From Rhodococcus sovatensis (GTDB lineage: Bacteria; Actinomycetota; Actinomycetes; Mycobacteriales; Mycobacteriaceae), in the NCBI RefSeq assembly GCF_037327425.1, contig NZ_CP147846.1, positions 5,951,442 through 6,015,441 of the forward strand: a stretch of DNA of 64,000 bases, given 5' to 3'. Position numbers and translations under genes: made by a program. This document shows, piece after piece, positions 33,681-42,654 of the stretch (position 1 is its first letter; each line of letters opens with the position of its first letter). Under the pieces are notes generated by a model, which saw nothing but the letters and a program-made list of their open reading frames with translations, made no database searches and was not told where the DNA came from.

Positions 33681-35816
33681 ATGGCCGAGGCGATCGACGA
33701 GCACTTCCTGTCCACCGTGTCGATGTCGTCGCCTCGGCCCCGGCCACTCGACGCGGCTCTGACCCCGGCTCGCGCGCTCGAACTGTTCGACGCCCAACTC
33801 GGTAGCCGTCATCTCGATCTCGCGGCACGGTGGCTGCGTTCGCAGGGCAAGGGCTACTACACCATCGGTTCCTCCGGCCACGAGGCGAATGCTGCAGTGG
33901 CCGGAGCGCTGCGCCCGACGGATCCCGCTCTGCTGCACTATCGTTCGGGCGCCTTCTTCCTCGAGCGCGCCAGACAAGTCGACGGTGGTGACCCGATCAG
34001 GGACGTGCTGCTCGGGCTCGTGGCAGCGACCGAGGAGCCGATCTCCGGTGGCAGGCACAAGGTGTTCGGGCGCGCCGATCTCGCGGTGATTCCCCAGACG
34101 TCGACGATTTCCTCGCACCTGCCGCGGGCTGTCGGGGTCGCGTTCTCGACCGTGCGTGCTCAGAAGCTAGGAGTGGACTCACCCTGGCCGCGTGACGCGG
34201 TGACAGTGTGCAGTTTCGGCGACGCCTCGGCCAATCACTCCACCGCTGTCGGTGCGATCAACACGGCAATTCATGCTGGCTACCAAGGTGTTTCGATGCC
34301 GCTGCTCTTCGTATGCGAGGACAATGGGATCGGGATCAGCGTCCGAACCCCGTCCGGATGGATCGCGTCGAACTTCGCCGGGCGCGCTGGTCTCGAGTAC
34401 TTCCACGCAGACGGAAGCGATCTCGGGGCGACGTTCGCCGCATCGACGGCTGCGGCCGACTGGGTACGCCGTCACCGTCGACCGGCATTTCTGCACATCA
34501 CGACGGTGCGACTGATGGGGCATGCTGGATCGGACGTCGAATCGGCCTACCGAACGCAGTCCGAGATCACGTCCGACTATTCACGTGATCCGGTACTCGG
34601 AACTGCAGGCTTGCTCATCGACGCCGAGCTCCTCACTGCGGATGAGGTCATCGAGCGGTACGAGGCCAAGCGCACGCAGGTGATGGACAGTGCCCGGGAC
34701 GTGTGCGGGTGCCCACAACTGGACAGCTCGGCGGCTGTGATGGCGCCACTGACCGAAGTAGCCGCGGGAGTTGGCCAGTCGGTAGCAGACAGTTCGGAAT
34801 TGGCAGCCGGGTCGACCCTTGCACAGTCGATCAACGCTGCGCTGCTGCAGATCTTGACGACGTATCCGCAGGCGATACTGTTCGGCGAGGATGTTGCCCG
34901 CAAGGGCGGCGTGTACGGCGTCACACGCGGTTTGCAGGCAAAGATGGGGCCGACGCGGGTGTTCGATACCGTTCTCGATGAACAGTCGATACTCGGATTG
35001 GCTATCGGTGCCGGTGTTTCCGGCCTGCTACCCGTTGCCGAGATCCAGTATCTCGCGTATCTGCACAATGCCGCCGATCAAATCCGAGGCGAGGCGTCGA
35101 CGCTGCAGTTCTTTTCCAACCGGCAGTACCGAAACCCGATGGTCGTCAGGGTCGCGGGCTACGGCTACCAAAAGGGATTCGGCGGACATTTCCACAACGA
35201 CAACGCAATTGCCGCATTGCGTGACATCCCCGGCATCGTCCTCGCGTCACCGTCCCGGCCCGACGATGCCGCGGCGATGCTGCTCGCCTGTGCGGCCGCT
35301 GCGGTTAACGACGGCGCAGTGTGTGTGTTCCTCGAACCCATTGCGCTGTACCACACCCGCGATCTCCACGACGATGGTGACGGAGGATGGCTTACATCGG
35401 GAAGCCCCGCGACAGCGCGAGTCGGACAGGCAAGCGTGCACGGGGACGGAGCGGATCTCACCTTCGTGACTTTCGGGAACGGCGTCAGGATGAGCCTTCG
35501 AGTCGCACGAGAACTGCAGAAACGGGAGATCGGGGTACGCGTCGTCGACCTTCGATGGCTCGCACCACTACCCGTCGACGACATTCTCGAGCACGCGCGC
35601 GCGACGGGCAAGGTATTGGTCGTGGACGAAACCCGCAGGTCCGGGGGAGTGAGCGAAGGTGTCGTGACGGCGTTGGTCGACTCAGGATTCGACGGCGTGA
35701 TCAGGCGGGTCACCAGCGAGGACAGTTTCATCCCGCTCGGCGATGCCGCACTGGAGGTTCTGCTGTCCGAGGAAGGCATCCTCGACCCTGCCCTGGGGAT
35801 GGTCGACCGGCTCTGA
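33681..35816 (+). CDS. Fused alpha-beta E1 component of a 2-oxoacid dehydrogenase
   Basis: The 711-aa protein joins both E1 subunits, which are normally separate. Residues about 25-350 are the alpha part, with the ThDP motif FGDASANHSTAVGAIN near 180. Residues about 378-711 are the beta part (AILFGEDVARKGGVYGVT, FDTVLDEQSILGLAIG, VVDLRWLAPLPVDDILEH). It should decarboxylate a branched-chain or related 2-oxoacid and pass the acyl group to an E2. No E2 or E3 gene is adjacent, so it must borrow these from elsewhere. It ends at a 30-bp hairpin repeat array. Confidence 0.87.
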   Translation: MAEAIDEHFLSTVSMSSPRPRPLDAALTPARALELFDAQLGSRHLDLAARWLRSQGKGYYTIGSSGHEANAAVAGALRPTDPALLHYRSGAFFLERARQVDGGDPIRDVLLGLVAATEEPISGGRHKVFGRADLAVIPQTSTISSHLPRAVGVAFSTVRAQKLGVDSPWPRDAVTVCSFGDASANHSTAVGAINTAIHAGYQGVSMPLLFVCEDNGIGISVRTPSGWIASNFAGRAGLEYFHADGSDLGATFAASTAAADWVRRHRRPAFLHITTVRLMGHAGSDVESAYRTQSEITSDYSRDPVLGTAGLLIDAELLTADEVIERYEAKRTQVMDSARDVCGCPQLDSSAAVMAPLTEVAAGVGQSVADSSELAAGSTLAQSINAALLQILTTYPQAILFGEDVARKGGVYGVTRGLQAKMGPTRVFDTVLDEQSILGLAIGAGVSGLLPVAEIQYLAYLHNAADQIRGEASTLQFFSNRQYRNPMVVRVAGYGYQKGFGGHFHNDNAIAALRDIPGIVLASPSRPDDAAAMLLACAAAAVNDGAVCVFLEPIALYHTRDLHDDGDGGWLTSGSPATARVGQASVHGDGADLTFVTFGNGVRMSLRVARELQKREIGVRVVDLRWLAPLPVDDILEHARATGKVLVVDETRRSGGVSEGVVTALVDSGFDGVIRRVTSEDSFIPLGDAALEVLLSEEGILDPALGMVDRL

Positions 35817-36020
35817 GTGACCGAATGAGCCTTTCGGTCACTTGGGGGTGACCGAACGAGCCTTTGAGTCACTCTGAGTGACCGAATGGGACTTTGAGTC
35901 ACTCTGAGTGACCGAATGGGACTTTGAGTCACTCTGAGTGACCGAATGGGACTTTGAGTCACTCTGAGTGACCGAATGAGCCTTTCGGTCACTTGAAGTG
36001 ACCGAATCAGCCTTTCGGTG
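35815..36020. repeat. Tandem array of about seven 30-bp hairpin units
   Basis: Units start near 35815, 35845, 35876, 35906, 35936, 35966 and 35996. Outer units read GTGACCGAATGAGCC followed by TTTCGGTCAC, so each folds into a hairpin (GTGACCGAA with TTCGGTCAC). Three central units read GAGTGACCGAATGGGAC followed by TTTGAGTCACTC, with shorter arms. The array fills the gap between convergent genes and probably ends transcription from both sides. There are no unique spacers, so it is not CRISPR. Confidence 0.85.
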
Positions 36021-36036
36021 CAAAACCGGGGGCCGC

Positions 36037-36702
36037 CTACGCCGTATCTCGGATGGTGGACACGAACGGCGTCAGGAGCGACGCGAGGTCGGCCGCGACA
36101 TCGGCCGAGTTGTCCGGCGGCATGGAGACGTAGCTGAGCGCCAAGCGAACCACTGTGCGGCCCAGGACGTCGGCGTTGTGAGCCGACGCTCGCAGCCAAC
36201 TGCGTTCGAAGGTCTGCGTCAACCGGACCGCGGCGTGCTCGATGAGTATCCCGCTCTCGGTTGTGACCAACCGGAGTAGATCCGGGGGCGGGTCGTCGGT
36301 GAGCATCGAGAGCACGAGCGGGTCCGAGGCGCTCCGGCTGAAGAACTCGGTGAACGCCACATAGAGGGTTTGCAGAGCGTCACCTTCGTTGGCGTACACA
36401 GCATCGTCGACGGCCGAGACCAAGGAGTCGGTGAGCCGCAGCGCATACCCTTGCGCAAGGCCTTTGCGGGTGCCGAATTCCTTGTAGAGCGTCTGTCGGC
36501 TGATCCCTGCTGCGTTGGCGACGTCGGTCATGTTGACCGTCGACCATGTACGTTCGAGCAGCAGATCGTGCAAGCCGTCGAGGATCGTGGTGCGCATCAG
36601 GTTGGTCGCCGCGCTCTTGTAAGGGCTCGGGTTCACCGGATGGGTTGTCACGACGGCCAGTCTATCCGTCGTGTAGGCGTGGACCCGAGCCACCGCCGTC
36701 AT
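36037..36702 (-). CDS. alkU: TetR-family regulator of the alkane hydroxylase operon
   Basis: The 221-aa protein has a helix-turn-helix near residues 45-85 (VNMTDVANAAGISRQTLYKEF) and a helical C-terminal domain. Its ATG at 36702 overlaps the second rubredoxin stop (ATGA), which decides this start over an internal GTG at 36651. A TetR gene in this place is typical of rhodococcal alkB-rubA-rubA clusters. It probably represses the operon through the palindrome at 38338-38351 and responds to alkanol-derived or fatty-acid signals. Confidence 0.85.
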   Translation of the reverse strand: MTAVARVHAYTTDRLAVVTTHPVNPSPYKSAATNLMRTTILDGLHDLLLERTWSTVNMTDVANAAGISRQTLYKEFGTRKGLAQGYALRLTDSLVSAVDDAVYANEGDALQTLYVAFTEFFSRSASDPLVLSMLTDDPPPDLLRLVTTESGILIEHAAVRLTQTFERSWLRASAHNADVLGRTVVRLALSYVSMPPDNSADVAADLASLLTPFVSTIRDTA

Positions 36703-36884
36703 GGCCGACTGATCTCCACCATGAAGAAGTCCGCTTTGGCGGCACCGCAGTCCGGGCAGCTCCAATCTTCGGGGATGTCCTCCCATTTGGTGCCAGGTTC
36801 GATACCGTCCTCGGGCCAGCCGAGTTCCTCGTCGTATTCGAACCCGCACTGAATGCATTGGTAGAGCTTGAAGTCGGTGGACAT
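36699..36884 (-). CDS. rubA: Rubredoxin, AlkG2 type (electron donor to AlkB)
   Basis: The 61-aa rubredoxin has the two iron-binding cysteine pairs, CIQCG near residues 10-14 and CPDCGAAKADFF near 43-47, with no extra Arg after the second pair. This is the AlkG2-type form known to transfer electrons to alkane hydroxylase. The start at 36884 lies one base after the stop of the first rubredoxin gene. Confidence 0.92.
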   Translation of the reverse strand: MSTDFKLYQCIQCGFEYDEELGWPEDGIEPGTKWEDIPEDWSCPDCGAAKADFFMVEISRP

Positions 36885-36885
36885 G

Positions 36886-37053
36886 TCATCCTGCTTTCTG
36901 TTCGAAGTCGATTTTTTCCCGCACGCCGCAGTCAGGACACGGCCAGTCGTCGTCGACGTCGGACCAGGCGGTTCCTGGGGGGAAGCCCTCTCGCGGTGCC
37001 CCCGCCACCTCGTCGTATACGTAGTTGCAGACGGGGCATTCGTACGCTGCCAT
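36886..37053 (-). CDS. rubA: Rubredoxin, AlkG1 type
   Basis: The 55-aa rubredoxin begins MAAYECPVCNYVYDE and has CPVC and CPDCGVREKIDF as its iron ligands. The residues after the second pair (VRE) resemble the AlkG1 type, which does not replace AlkG2 as donor to AlkB in the systems tested. Its ATG overlaps the alkB stop by four bases. Confidence 0.88.
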   Translation of the reverse strand: MAAYECPVCNYVYDEVAGAPREGFPPGTAWSDVDDDWPCPDCGVREKIDFEQKAG

Positions 37054-38285
37054 CACTCGTTGCCCGAGTCTGCGCCGTAGCGGGCCAAGATCTTCTCGCG
37101 CTTACTCGGTTCGATGTTGACGGCGGTGATGTCACCTCGGTAGTGCTCCAACACTCTGTGGTCCATCACCTTTCGCCAGATCGGCGGGAAATAGGCGAGC
37201 GAAATCATGCTGGCGTAGCCGCTGGGCAGGTTCGGTGCACCTTCCATGCTGCGCAAGGTCTGGTAGCGCCGCGTCGGGTTTGCATGGTGGTCACTGTGTC
37301 GCTGGAGGTGGTACAGGAAGATGTTGGTGACGATGTGATCGGAATTCCAGCTGTGAGCAGGTGCGCAGCGCTCGTAGCGGCCCGAGGCGGTCTTGGCGCG
37401 GAGCAGTCCGTAGTGCTCCAGGTAGTTCACGGTCTCGAGCAGCGAGAAGCCGTAGACAGCCTGGATGACGAGGAACGGGAGGATGCTGACCCCGAACACT
37501 GCCGTCAGGACGCCGAAGAGAACCACGGACATGAGCCAGGCGTTGAGGACGTCGTTCCGAATGTTCCAGGTGGGCTTGCCGAGTCGTTCCATCCGCGTCT
37601 TCTCGATCTGCCACGAGGACTTCAGACTGCCCCACACGCTGCGGGGGAGAAAGCGCCAGAAGCTCTCGCCGAACTTGGAGCTCGCCGGATCCTCGGGGGT
37701 TGCCACGCGTACATGGTGGCCACGGTTGTGCTCGATGTAGAAGTGGCCGTAGAAGGTCTGGGCCAGTGTCACTTTGGACAGCCAGCGCTCGAGGCTGTCT
37801 TTCTTGTGCCCCATCTCGTGGGCAGTGTTGATGCCGACGCCGCCCATGACGCCGATGCTGATGGCCAGGCCGATCTTCGAGATCAGGCCGAGCCCGCCGT
37901 CGATGCCCAACCAGCTGAGATTGTCCGCAGTCCACAGGTAGCACGCGATGACGAGGCTGACGAGCTGGAACGGGATGTAGATGTACGTGCAATAGCGGTA
38001 GTACTTGTCGTTCTCCAGGGCTTCCATGACCTCGTCGGGCGGGTTCTGCCCATCCGGCCCGAAGAAGAGGTCGAGCAGCGGAAGCAGTCCGTAGACCAGC
38101 AGCGGGCCGATCCACCACCACACCGGTGACACAGCGTTCCAGCCCAGCATGTTGAATGCCCAGATCACTCCTAGCGCCATGAACACAGCCGTCGGCGGCA
38201 CCAACCCCATGAGCCAGAGATATCGCTTCCTGTCACGCCACTCGTCGACCGGGGTACTCGACTGCGGGCTCATCTGCGTTGCCAC
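37053..38285 (-). CDS. alkB: Alkane 1-monooxygenase AlkB
   Basis: This 410-aa membrane diiron enzyme hydroxylates the terminal carbon of n-alkanes. The histidine motifs are complete: HEMGHKKD, EHNRGHHVRVATPEDPASS, the AlkB-specific NYLEHYGLLR, and LQRHSDHHANPTRRYQ. About six membrane segments are visible. The GTG at 38285 with AGAGGAG upstream is taken as start. The order alkB-rubA-rubA-alkU without a rubredoxin reductase matches the rhodococcal alkB2-type cluster, so the reductase must be encoded elsewhere. Confidence 0.95.
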   Translation of the reverse strand: MATQMSPQSSTPVDEWRDRKRYLWLMGLVPPTAVFMALGVIWAFNMLGWNAVSPVWWWIGPLLVYGLLPLLDLFFGPDGQNPPDEVMEALENDKYYRYCTYIYIPFQLVSLVIACYLWTADNLSWLGIDGGLGLISKIGLAISIGVMGGVGINTAHEMGHKKDSLERWLSKVTLAQTFYGHFYIEHNRGHHVRVATPEDPASSKFGESFWRFLPRSVWGSLKSSWQIEKTRMERLGKPTWNIRNDVLNAWLMSVVLFGVLTAVFGVSILPFLVIQAVYGFSLLETVNYLEHYGLLRAKTASGRYERCAPAHSWNSDHIVTNIFLYHLQRHSDHHANPTRRYQTLRSMEGAPNLPSGYASMISLAYFPPIWRKVMDHRVLEHYRGDITAVNIEPSKREKILARYGADSGNE

Positions 38286-38337
38286 GACGGAACTCCTCTG
38301 TTCAGGCGGACCCACCGGCCGAGCAGCCCAGTGGTGT

Positions 38338-38351
38338 CTATCACTTGATAG
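38338..38351. promoter_or_regulatory. Palindrome CTATCACTTGATAG before alkB
   Basis: A perfect inverted repeat (CTATCA-CT-TGATAG) lies 53 bases upstream of the alkB GTG. It is the best candidate for the operator of the TetR protein encoded at the end of the operon. Confidence 0.55.
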
Positions 38352-38466
38352 ATGACAATACACCGAAAATGTAAACTGCCTAGACAAATTTCATGATTTG
38401 TCCAAACTGGTGTGACCGAGTGAGTGTCGATGTACCGCGAACAGCCGTAACGGGCGAATCGCAGTG

Positions 38467-38493
38467 GTCACAGTTGCGAAACATCACCGCTAC
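38467..38493 (+). promoter_or_regulatory. GlnR-like box before the type III glutamine synthetase
   Basis: GTCAC-N6-GAAAC-N6-GCTAC follows the actinobacterial GlnR pattern GTnAC-N6-GAAAC-N6-GTnAC with one mismatch in the third block. It ends 72 bases before the ATG at 38566, which suits nitrogen control of this gene. Confidence 0.5.
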
Positions 38494-38565
38494 GTCTGAT
38501 TCGTACAGTTCGCTGGTTGGCTCCGCGAACAAGCCGTGGGGCACAGGCCGAGGGGTAGTAAGCGT

Positions 38566-40743
38566 ATGAGTGGAAATACCGTTCGTCTGCAGGCGATCAA
38601 AGACGTCGAGGCATATGTACCGCCTGCGGTGAGTTTTGTCGGGGACGAGAAGCCGGGTGAGATCTTCGGTGAGAACGTCTTCAGCAAGGTCGTCATGCAG
38701 AAGCGCCTGCCCAAGTCCGTGTTCAAGTCGGTCATGGCCACTATCGACAAGGGTAAGAAGCTCGATCCGATGGTGGCCGACGCGGTCGCGTCGGCGATGA
38801 AGGATTGGGCTCTCGAGAAGGGTGCGACGCACTATGCGCACGTCTTCTACCCTCTCACCGGGTTGACGGCCGAGAAGCACGACAGCTTCTTCGACCCCGT
38901 CGGTGACGGAAGTGCGCTCGCCGAATTCGCCGGCAAGACCCTCATTCAGGGCGAGCCCGACGCGTCGAGCTTCCCCAACGGCGGTCTGCGTAACACGTTC
39001 GAGGCTCGCGGCTACACCGGCTGGGACGTCACCAGCCCGGCGTACGTTCTCGAGAACCCCAACGGCAACACACTGTGCATCCCGACGGTCTTCGTATCCA
39101 TGACCGGCGAAGCGCTCGATCACAAGACGCCGCTGCTTCGTTCGCAGCAGGCGATGGGCGGTCATGCCGAGCGCATCCTGAAGCTCTTCGGGCACGAGAA
39201 CATCGAGAACATCGTCTCGTTCTGCGGTCCGGAGCAGGAGTACTTCCTCGTCGACCGGCACTTCTTCCTCGCCCGGCCCGATCTGCTCAACGCCGGACGC
39301 ACGCTGTTCGGCTCCAAGCCGCCGAAGGGCCAGGAATTCGACGATCACTACTTCGGTGCGATCCCCGAGCGCGTGCTCGGCTTCATGATGGACACCGAAC
39401 GTGAGCTGTTCAAGCTCGGTATTCCGGCCAAGACTCGGCACAACGAGGTTGCGCCGGGGCAGTTCGAGATCGCACCGATGTTCGAGCGAGGCAATATCGC
39501 GGCGGACCATCAGCAGCTGCTGATGACGACGTTCAAGACGATCGCCAAGAAGCACGGCATGGAATGTCTGTTCCACGAGAAGCCGTTCGAAGGTGTCAAC
39601 GGCTCCGGCAAACACGTCAACTTCTCGCTCGGCAACTCCGATCTCGGGTCGTTGCTCGTTCCCGGAGACAACCCGCACGACAACGCTCAGTTCCTGGTGT
39701 TCTGTGCGGCAGTCATCAGAGCCGTCCACAAATACGGTGGTCTGCTGCGCGCCTCGGTGGCGTCGGCGACCAACGATCACCGACTCGGCGCCAACGAGGC
39801 TCCGCCCGCGATCATCTCGATCTTCCTCGGGGACCAGCTCGCCGATGTGTTCGATCAGATCGCCAAGGGCGCGGCAACGTCGTCGAAGGGCAAGGGCACC
39901 ATGATGATCGGTGCCGACACTCTGCCCGTGCTACCGACAGACCCGGGTGACCGCAACCGCACGAGCCCGTTTGCTTTCACCGGCAACAGGTTCGAGTTCC
40001 GTGCCCCCGGCTCGATGCAGACCGTCAACGGTCCGATGGTCACGATCAACACGATCATGGCCGAGGCTCTCGACTACATGGCGACCAACCTCGAAGCCGC
40101 CGTCGCCGACGGAACCGACTTCGATACTGCCGTGCAGAACTTGCTGACGGAGATCATCACCGAGCACGGCGCCGTGGTGTTCAACGGTGACGGATACTCC
40201 GACAACTGGCAGGTCGAGGCAGAGGCGCGTGGACTACCCAACCTGCGGACCACACTCGACGCGCTCCCCGAACTCATCAGTGAATCCTCGATGGAGCTCT
40301 TCGAGAAGTACAAGGTCTTCAATCACCGAGAGATGCACTCGCGTTACGAGATCGGCCTGGAGCAGTATGCACTGACGGTATTCGTCGAAGCACGGTTGAC
40401 GCTGGAGATGGGACAGACGTCCATCCTTCCGGCTGCTGTTCGCTACCAGACCGAGTTGGCGCAGAACGTATCTGCGCTCAAGGCTGCAGGCGTCGATGCC
40501 GACATGGCAGCGCTCGAAGCCGTAACTGTTCCGCTCGGCGAACTGAAAGCTGCCTTGGCATCGCTGAAATCTGCATTGGAAAGCGAACCGGGCGGCGACG
40601 CGTTGGCGGAAGCGGAGCATGCGAAGGAGGCTCTGTTGCCGGCTATGGCCGCGGTTCGATCGGCAGCCGACGTTCTCGAATCAATGGTGGCCGACGATCT
40701 GTGGCCGCTTCCGACGTACCAGGAGATGCTGTACATCCTGTAA
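38566..40743 (+). CDS. glnN: Type III glutamine synthetase
   Basis: The 725-aa protein has the length and layout of GSIII: a long N-terminal extension, catalytic elements FCGPEQEYFLVD, TRHNEVAPGQFEIAP and the ATP/substrate region GVNGSGKHVNFSLG, and RFEFRAPGS for the phosphate/glutamate site. It makes glutamine from glutamate, ammonia and ATP in the cytoplasm. The start is the ATG at 38566; an in-frame upstream alternative has a weaker context. A GlnR-like box is upstream. Confidence 0.9.
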   Translation: MSGNTVRLQAIKDVEAYVPPAVSFVGDEKPGEIFGENVFSKVVMQKRLPKSVFKSVMATIDKGKKLDPMVADAVASAMKDWALEKGATHYAHVFYPLTGLTAEKHDSFFDPVGDGSALAEFAGKTLIQGEPDASSFPNGGLRNTFEARGYTGWDVTSPAYVLENPNGNTLCIPTVFVSMTGEALDHKTPLLRSQQAMGGHAERILKLFGHENIENIVSFCGPEQEYFLVDRHFFLARPDLLNAGRTLFGSKPPKGQEFDDHYFGAIPERVLGFMMDTERELFKLGIPAKTRHNEVAPGQFEIAPMFERGNIAADHQQLLMTTFKTIAKKHGMECLFHEKPFEGVNGSGKHVNFSLGNSDLGSLLVPGDNPHDNAQFLVFCAAVIRAVHKYGGLLRASVASATNDHRLGANEAPPAIISIFLGDQLADVFDQIAKGAATSSKGKGTMMIGADTLPVLPTDPGDRNRTSPFAFTGNRFEFRAPGSMQTVNGPMVTINTIMAEALDYMATNLEAAVADGTDFDTAVQNLLTEIITEHGAVVFNGDGYSDNWQVEAEARGLPNLRTTLDALPELISESSMELFEKYKVFNHREMHSRYEIGLEQYALTVFVEARLTLEMGQTSILPAAVRYQTELAQNVSALKAAGVDADMAALEAVTVPLGELKAALASLKSALESEPGGDALAEAEHAKEALLPAMAAVRSAADVLESMVADDLWPLPTYQEMLYIL

Positions 40744-40760
40744 GCGTGACTCAGTAGACA

Positions 40761-40839
40761 GGCGGCTCAGCCGCAGTGGCAGGGGCGGCTCCGCCGCAGT
40801 GACAGGGGCGGCTCCGCCGCAGTGGCACGGTTGAGTGCA
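40761..40839. repeat. Three 23-bp palindromic units plus left half of an IS-split palindrome
   Basis: GGCGGCTCCGCCGCAGTGGCA-type units (each containing the hairpin GGCGGCTCCGCC or a variant) start at 40761, 40784 and 40807. The last runs into CAGTGGCACGGTTGAGTGCA (40820-40839), the left arm of a larger palindrome interrupted by the IS1182-type element. The array lies just past the glutamine synthetase stop and probably served as its terminator. Confidence 0.75.
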
Positions 40840-42654
40840 CAGGACGGGCTGTTGCGTTTTGATGGTGGGGTGTCTCGAGTGTCGAGGCACCCCATTGTCG
40901 GTGGTGGGGAACAATGGGGTGGTGGCGAAGGGTTATCGACCGGTCGATCGTGATCAACAGTTTCTGATTCCACCGGATATGCGGGAGTGGCTTTCTCCGA
41001 CGCATCCGGTGTGGACACTGATCGACATCGTCGACCGGCATCTGGACACCTCGGTCTTTCATGCCGGTCGACGCACCGGCGGTGTCGGCCGCGCCGGCTA
41101 CAACCCGGACATGCTGCTGACACTGTTGATCTGGGCCTGGTCGAAGGGGATGCGGTCCTCACGTCAGATCGAATCGGCCTGCACCGATGTGGTGTCCTAC
41201 CGGGTCATCTGCGCCGGTGATGCCCCCGACCACGCCACGATTTCGCGTTTCCGCAAGGACAACCACGGCGCCTGCGAGGAACTGTTCACCCAGGTGTTGA
41301 CGGTGGCCGCGCGGGTCGGGTTGGGGTCGTTGGGCACGATCGCTCTCGACGGCGTCAAGATCGCCTCGAACGCCTCGATCAACGCCAACCGCAGTGCGGA
41401 GGGACTACGAGCTGCTGCCGACGCCGAAGCGGCGCAGGCCAGGGCACGCAGGATCGCTGCAGCAGCGGTCCAAGCACATGCCGATGTCGATGCCGCCGAG
41501 GACGAACTCTACGGCGAGGACGATCCCGGGCCGGGTCAGGTGCCCGAAGAGTTGGCCGACCCGACTTCACGTGCGAAGCGGATCGCCGAAGCATTGGCAC
41601 AGATCAAGGCCGAAGAGCAGGCCCGCGAGAGCGCGCGGAACGCTGCCGCCGAAGGTCATCTCGAGCAGCTCGATGCAGGACGCTTCCCGGTAGGGCGGGT
41701 CCCGGTCGCCGCGCGTGTGGACGCTGCGCGGACACGTCTCGCTCGTGAAATCGCACGCCGTGAGGTCGTCGAGACCCGGTATCGGCAGCGGGCCGCCGCC
41801 GCGGCGGCGAGCGGCGGGAAGGCGAAGGGCAAGGTTCCGGTTCCGGCCGAGGAGCATCATCGTGTCGTCGCTGCACGCTCGGCGGTGGCGAAGGCGACCG
41901 CCGAGCAGGCTGCCCGTGAGCACAAGACTCCACCGGTGCTGCGCCGCAACATCACCGATCCGCAGTCTCGGATGCAACCACTGCGTGGCGGCGGGTGGGT
42001 GCAGGGTTACAACTGCCAAGCCTTCACCGCCGAGGACGGCATCATCATCGCCACCGGTGTCGGTACCAGTTCCGCTGATGTCACCTACTACCAACAGATG
42101 GTGCGCAAAGCGGTCGATGCGGCGACACTGATCGCTGAGAATGCACCGCCGCAGGCTCCGGCTCCCTCGATCGGGATCATGCTTTTCGATGCTGGTTACT
42201 GCTCGATCGACAACCTCGACGCACCAGGCCCGGACCGGTTGATCGCTACCGGGAAGTCCCGCGATCTCGAAGCCGCCGCTACCGCGGCGCCATCATCCGA
42301 TCACGCACCGGCACCAGGCAATTCGATCACTCGGATGGCCGAACGGCTGGCCACCGCCGAGGGCATCGACACCTACCGAAAACGCTCCCACATCGCCGAG
42401 ACACCGTTCGGGCATGCCAAACACAACCTCGGATTCCGGCGCTTCACCAGCCGAGGGCTCGATCGAGCAACGAGCGAATGGTCCTTCCATGCCGCCGTGC
42501 ACAACATCAGCAAGATTCTCACCCACCTGGCCGCCGCACCCACCGCAGCCCTGGCCTGAGAGCAGAAAAAAAGGGGCGACCCGGGCACGAACCCGGGCCA
42601 CCCCTTCACGACACCGAACTACCGCTCACCCAAAACGCGACAGCCCGAGGAACA
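40840..42654 (+). mobile_element. IS1182-family insertion sequence inside a palindrome
   Basis: The element of about 1.8 kb has inverted ends sharing CGGGCTGTTGCGTTTTG (left) and CGGGCTGTCGCGTTTTG (right, complement). It encodes one transposase. Outside the ends stand the two arms of one palindrome, CAGTGGCACGGTTGAGTGCA on the left and CACTTAACCGTGCCACTG on the right. The uninterrupted form of that palindrome is at 59307-59352. Exact ends are uncertain by a few bases. Confidence 0.85.
40922..42559 (+). CDS. IS1182-family transposase
   Basis: The 545-aa DDE transposase has an N-terminal DUF772-type region (FLIPPDMREWLSPTHPVW, SRQIESACTDVVSYRVI), first Asp in TIALDGVKIASNAS, an alanine- and charge-rich insert of about 150 residues (residues about 165-330), second Asp in IMLFDAGYCS and Glu in SHIAETPFGHAKHNLGF. 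The GTG at 40922 is taken as start; 40919 is equally possible. The frame is intact, so the element may be active. Confidence 0.9.
   Translation: MAKGYRPVDRDQQFLIPPDMREWLSPTHPVWTLIDIVDRHLDTSVFHAGRRTGGVGRAGYNPDMLLTLLIWAWSKGMRSSRQIESACTDVVSYRVICAGDAPDHATISRFRKDNHGACEELFTQVLTVAARVGLGSLGTIALDGVKIASNASINANRSAEGLRAAADAEAAQARARRIAAAAVQAHADVDAAEDELYGEDDPGPGQVPEELADPTSRAKRIAEALAQIKAEEQARESARNAAAEGHLEQLDAGRFPVGRVPVAARVDAARTRLAREIARREVVETRYRQRAAAAAASGGKAKGKVPVPAEEHHRVVAARSAVAKATAEQAAREHKTPPVLRRNITDPQSRMQPLRGGGWVQGYNCQAFTAEDGIIIATGVGTSSADVTYYQQMVRKAVDAATLIAENAPPQAPAPSIGIMLFDAGYCSIDNLDAPGPDRLIATGKSRDLEAAATAAPSSDHAPAPGNSITRMAERLATAEGIDTYRKRSHIAETPFGHAKHNLGFRRFTSRGLDRATSEWSFHAAVHNISKILTHLAAAPTAALA

Noticed and set aside
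35815..36020. CRISPR array
   Set aside because: The units follow each other directly with no unique spacers, and no cas genes are nearby.
35838..36023. 61-aa minus-strand frame with a ten-residue SDSKSHSVTQ repeat
   Set aside because: It is only the 30-bp hairpin array read as codons (30 is divisible by 3). There is no ribosome site and the strand lies opposite the array's terminator role.
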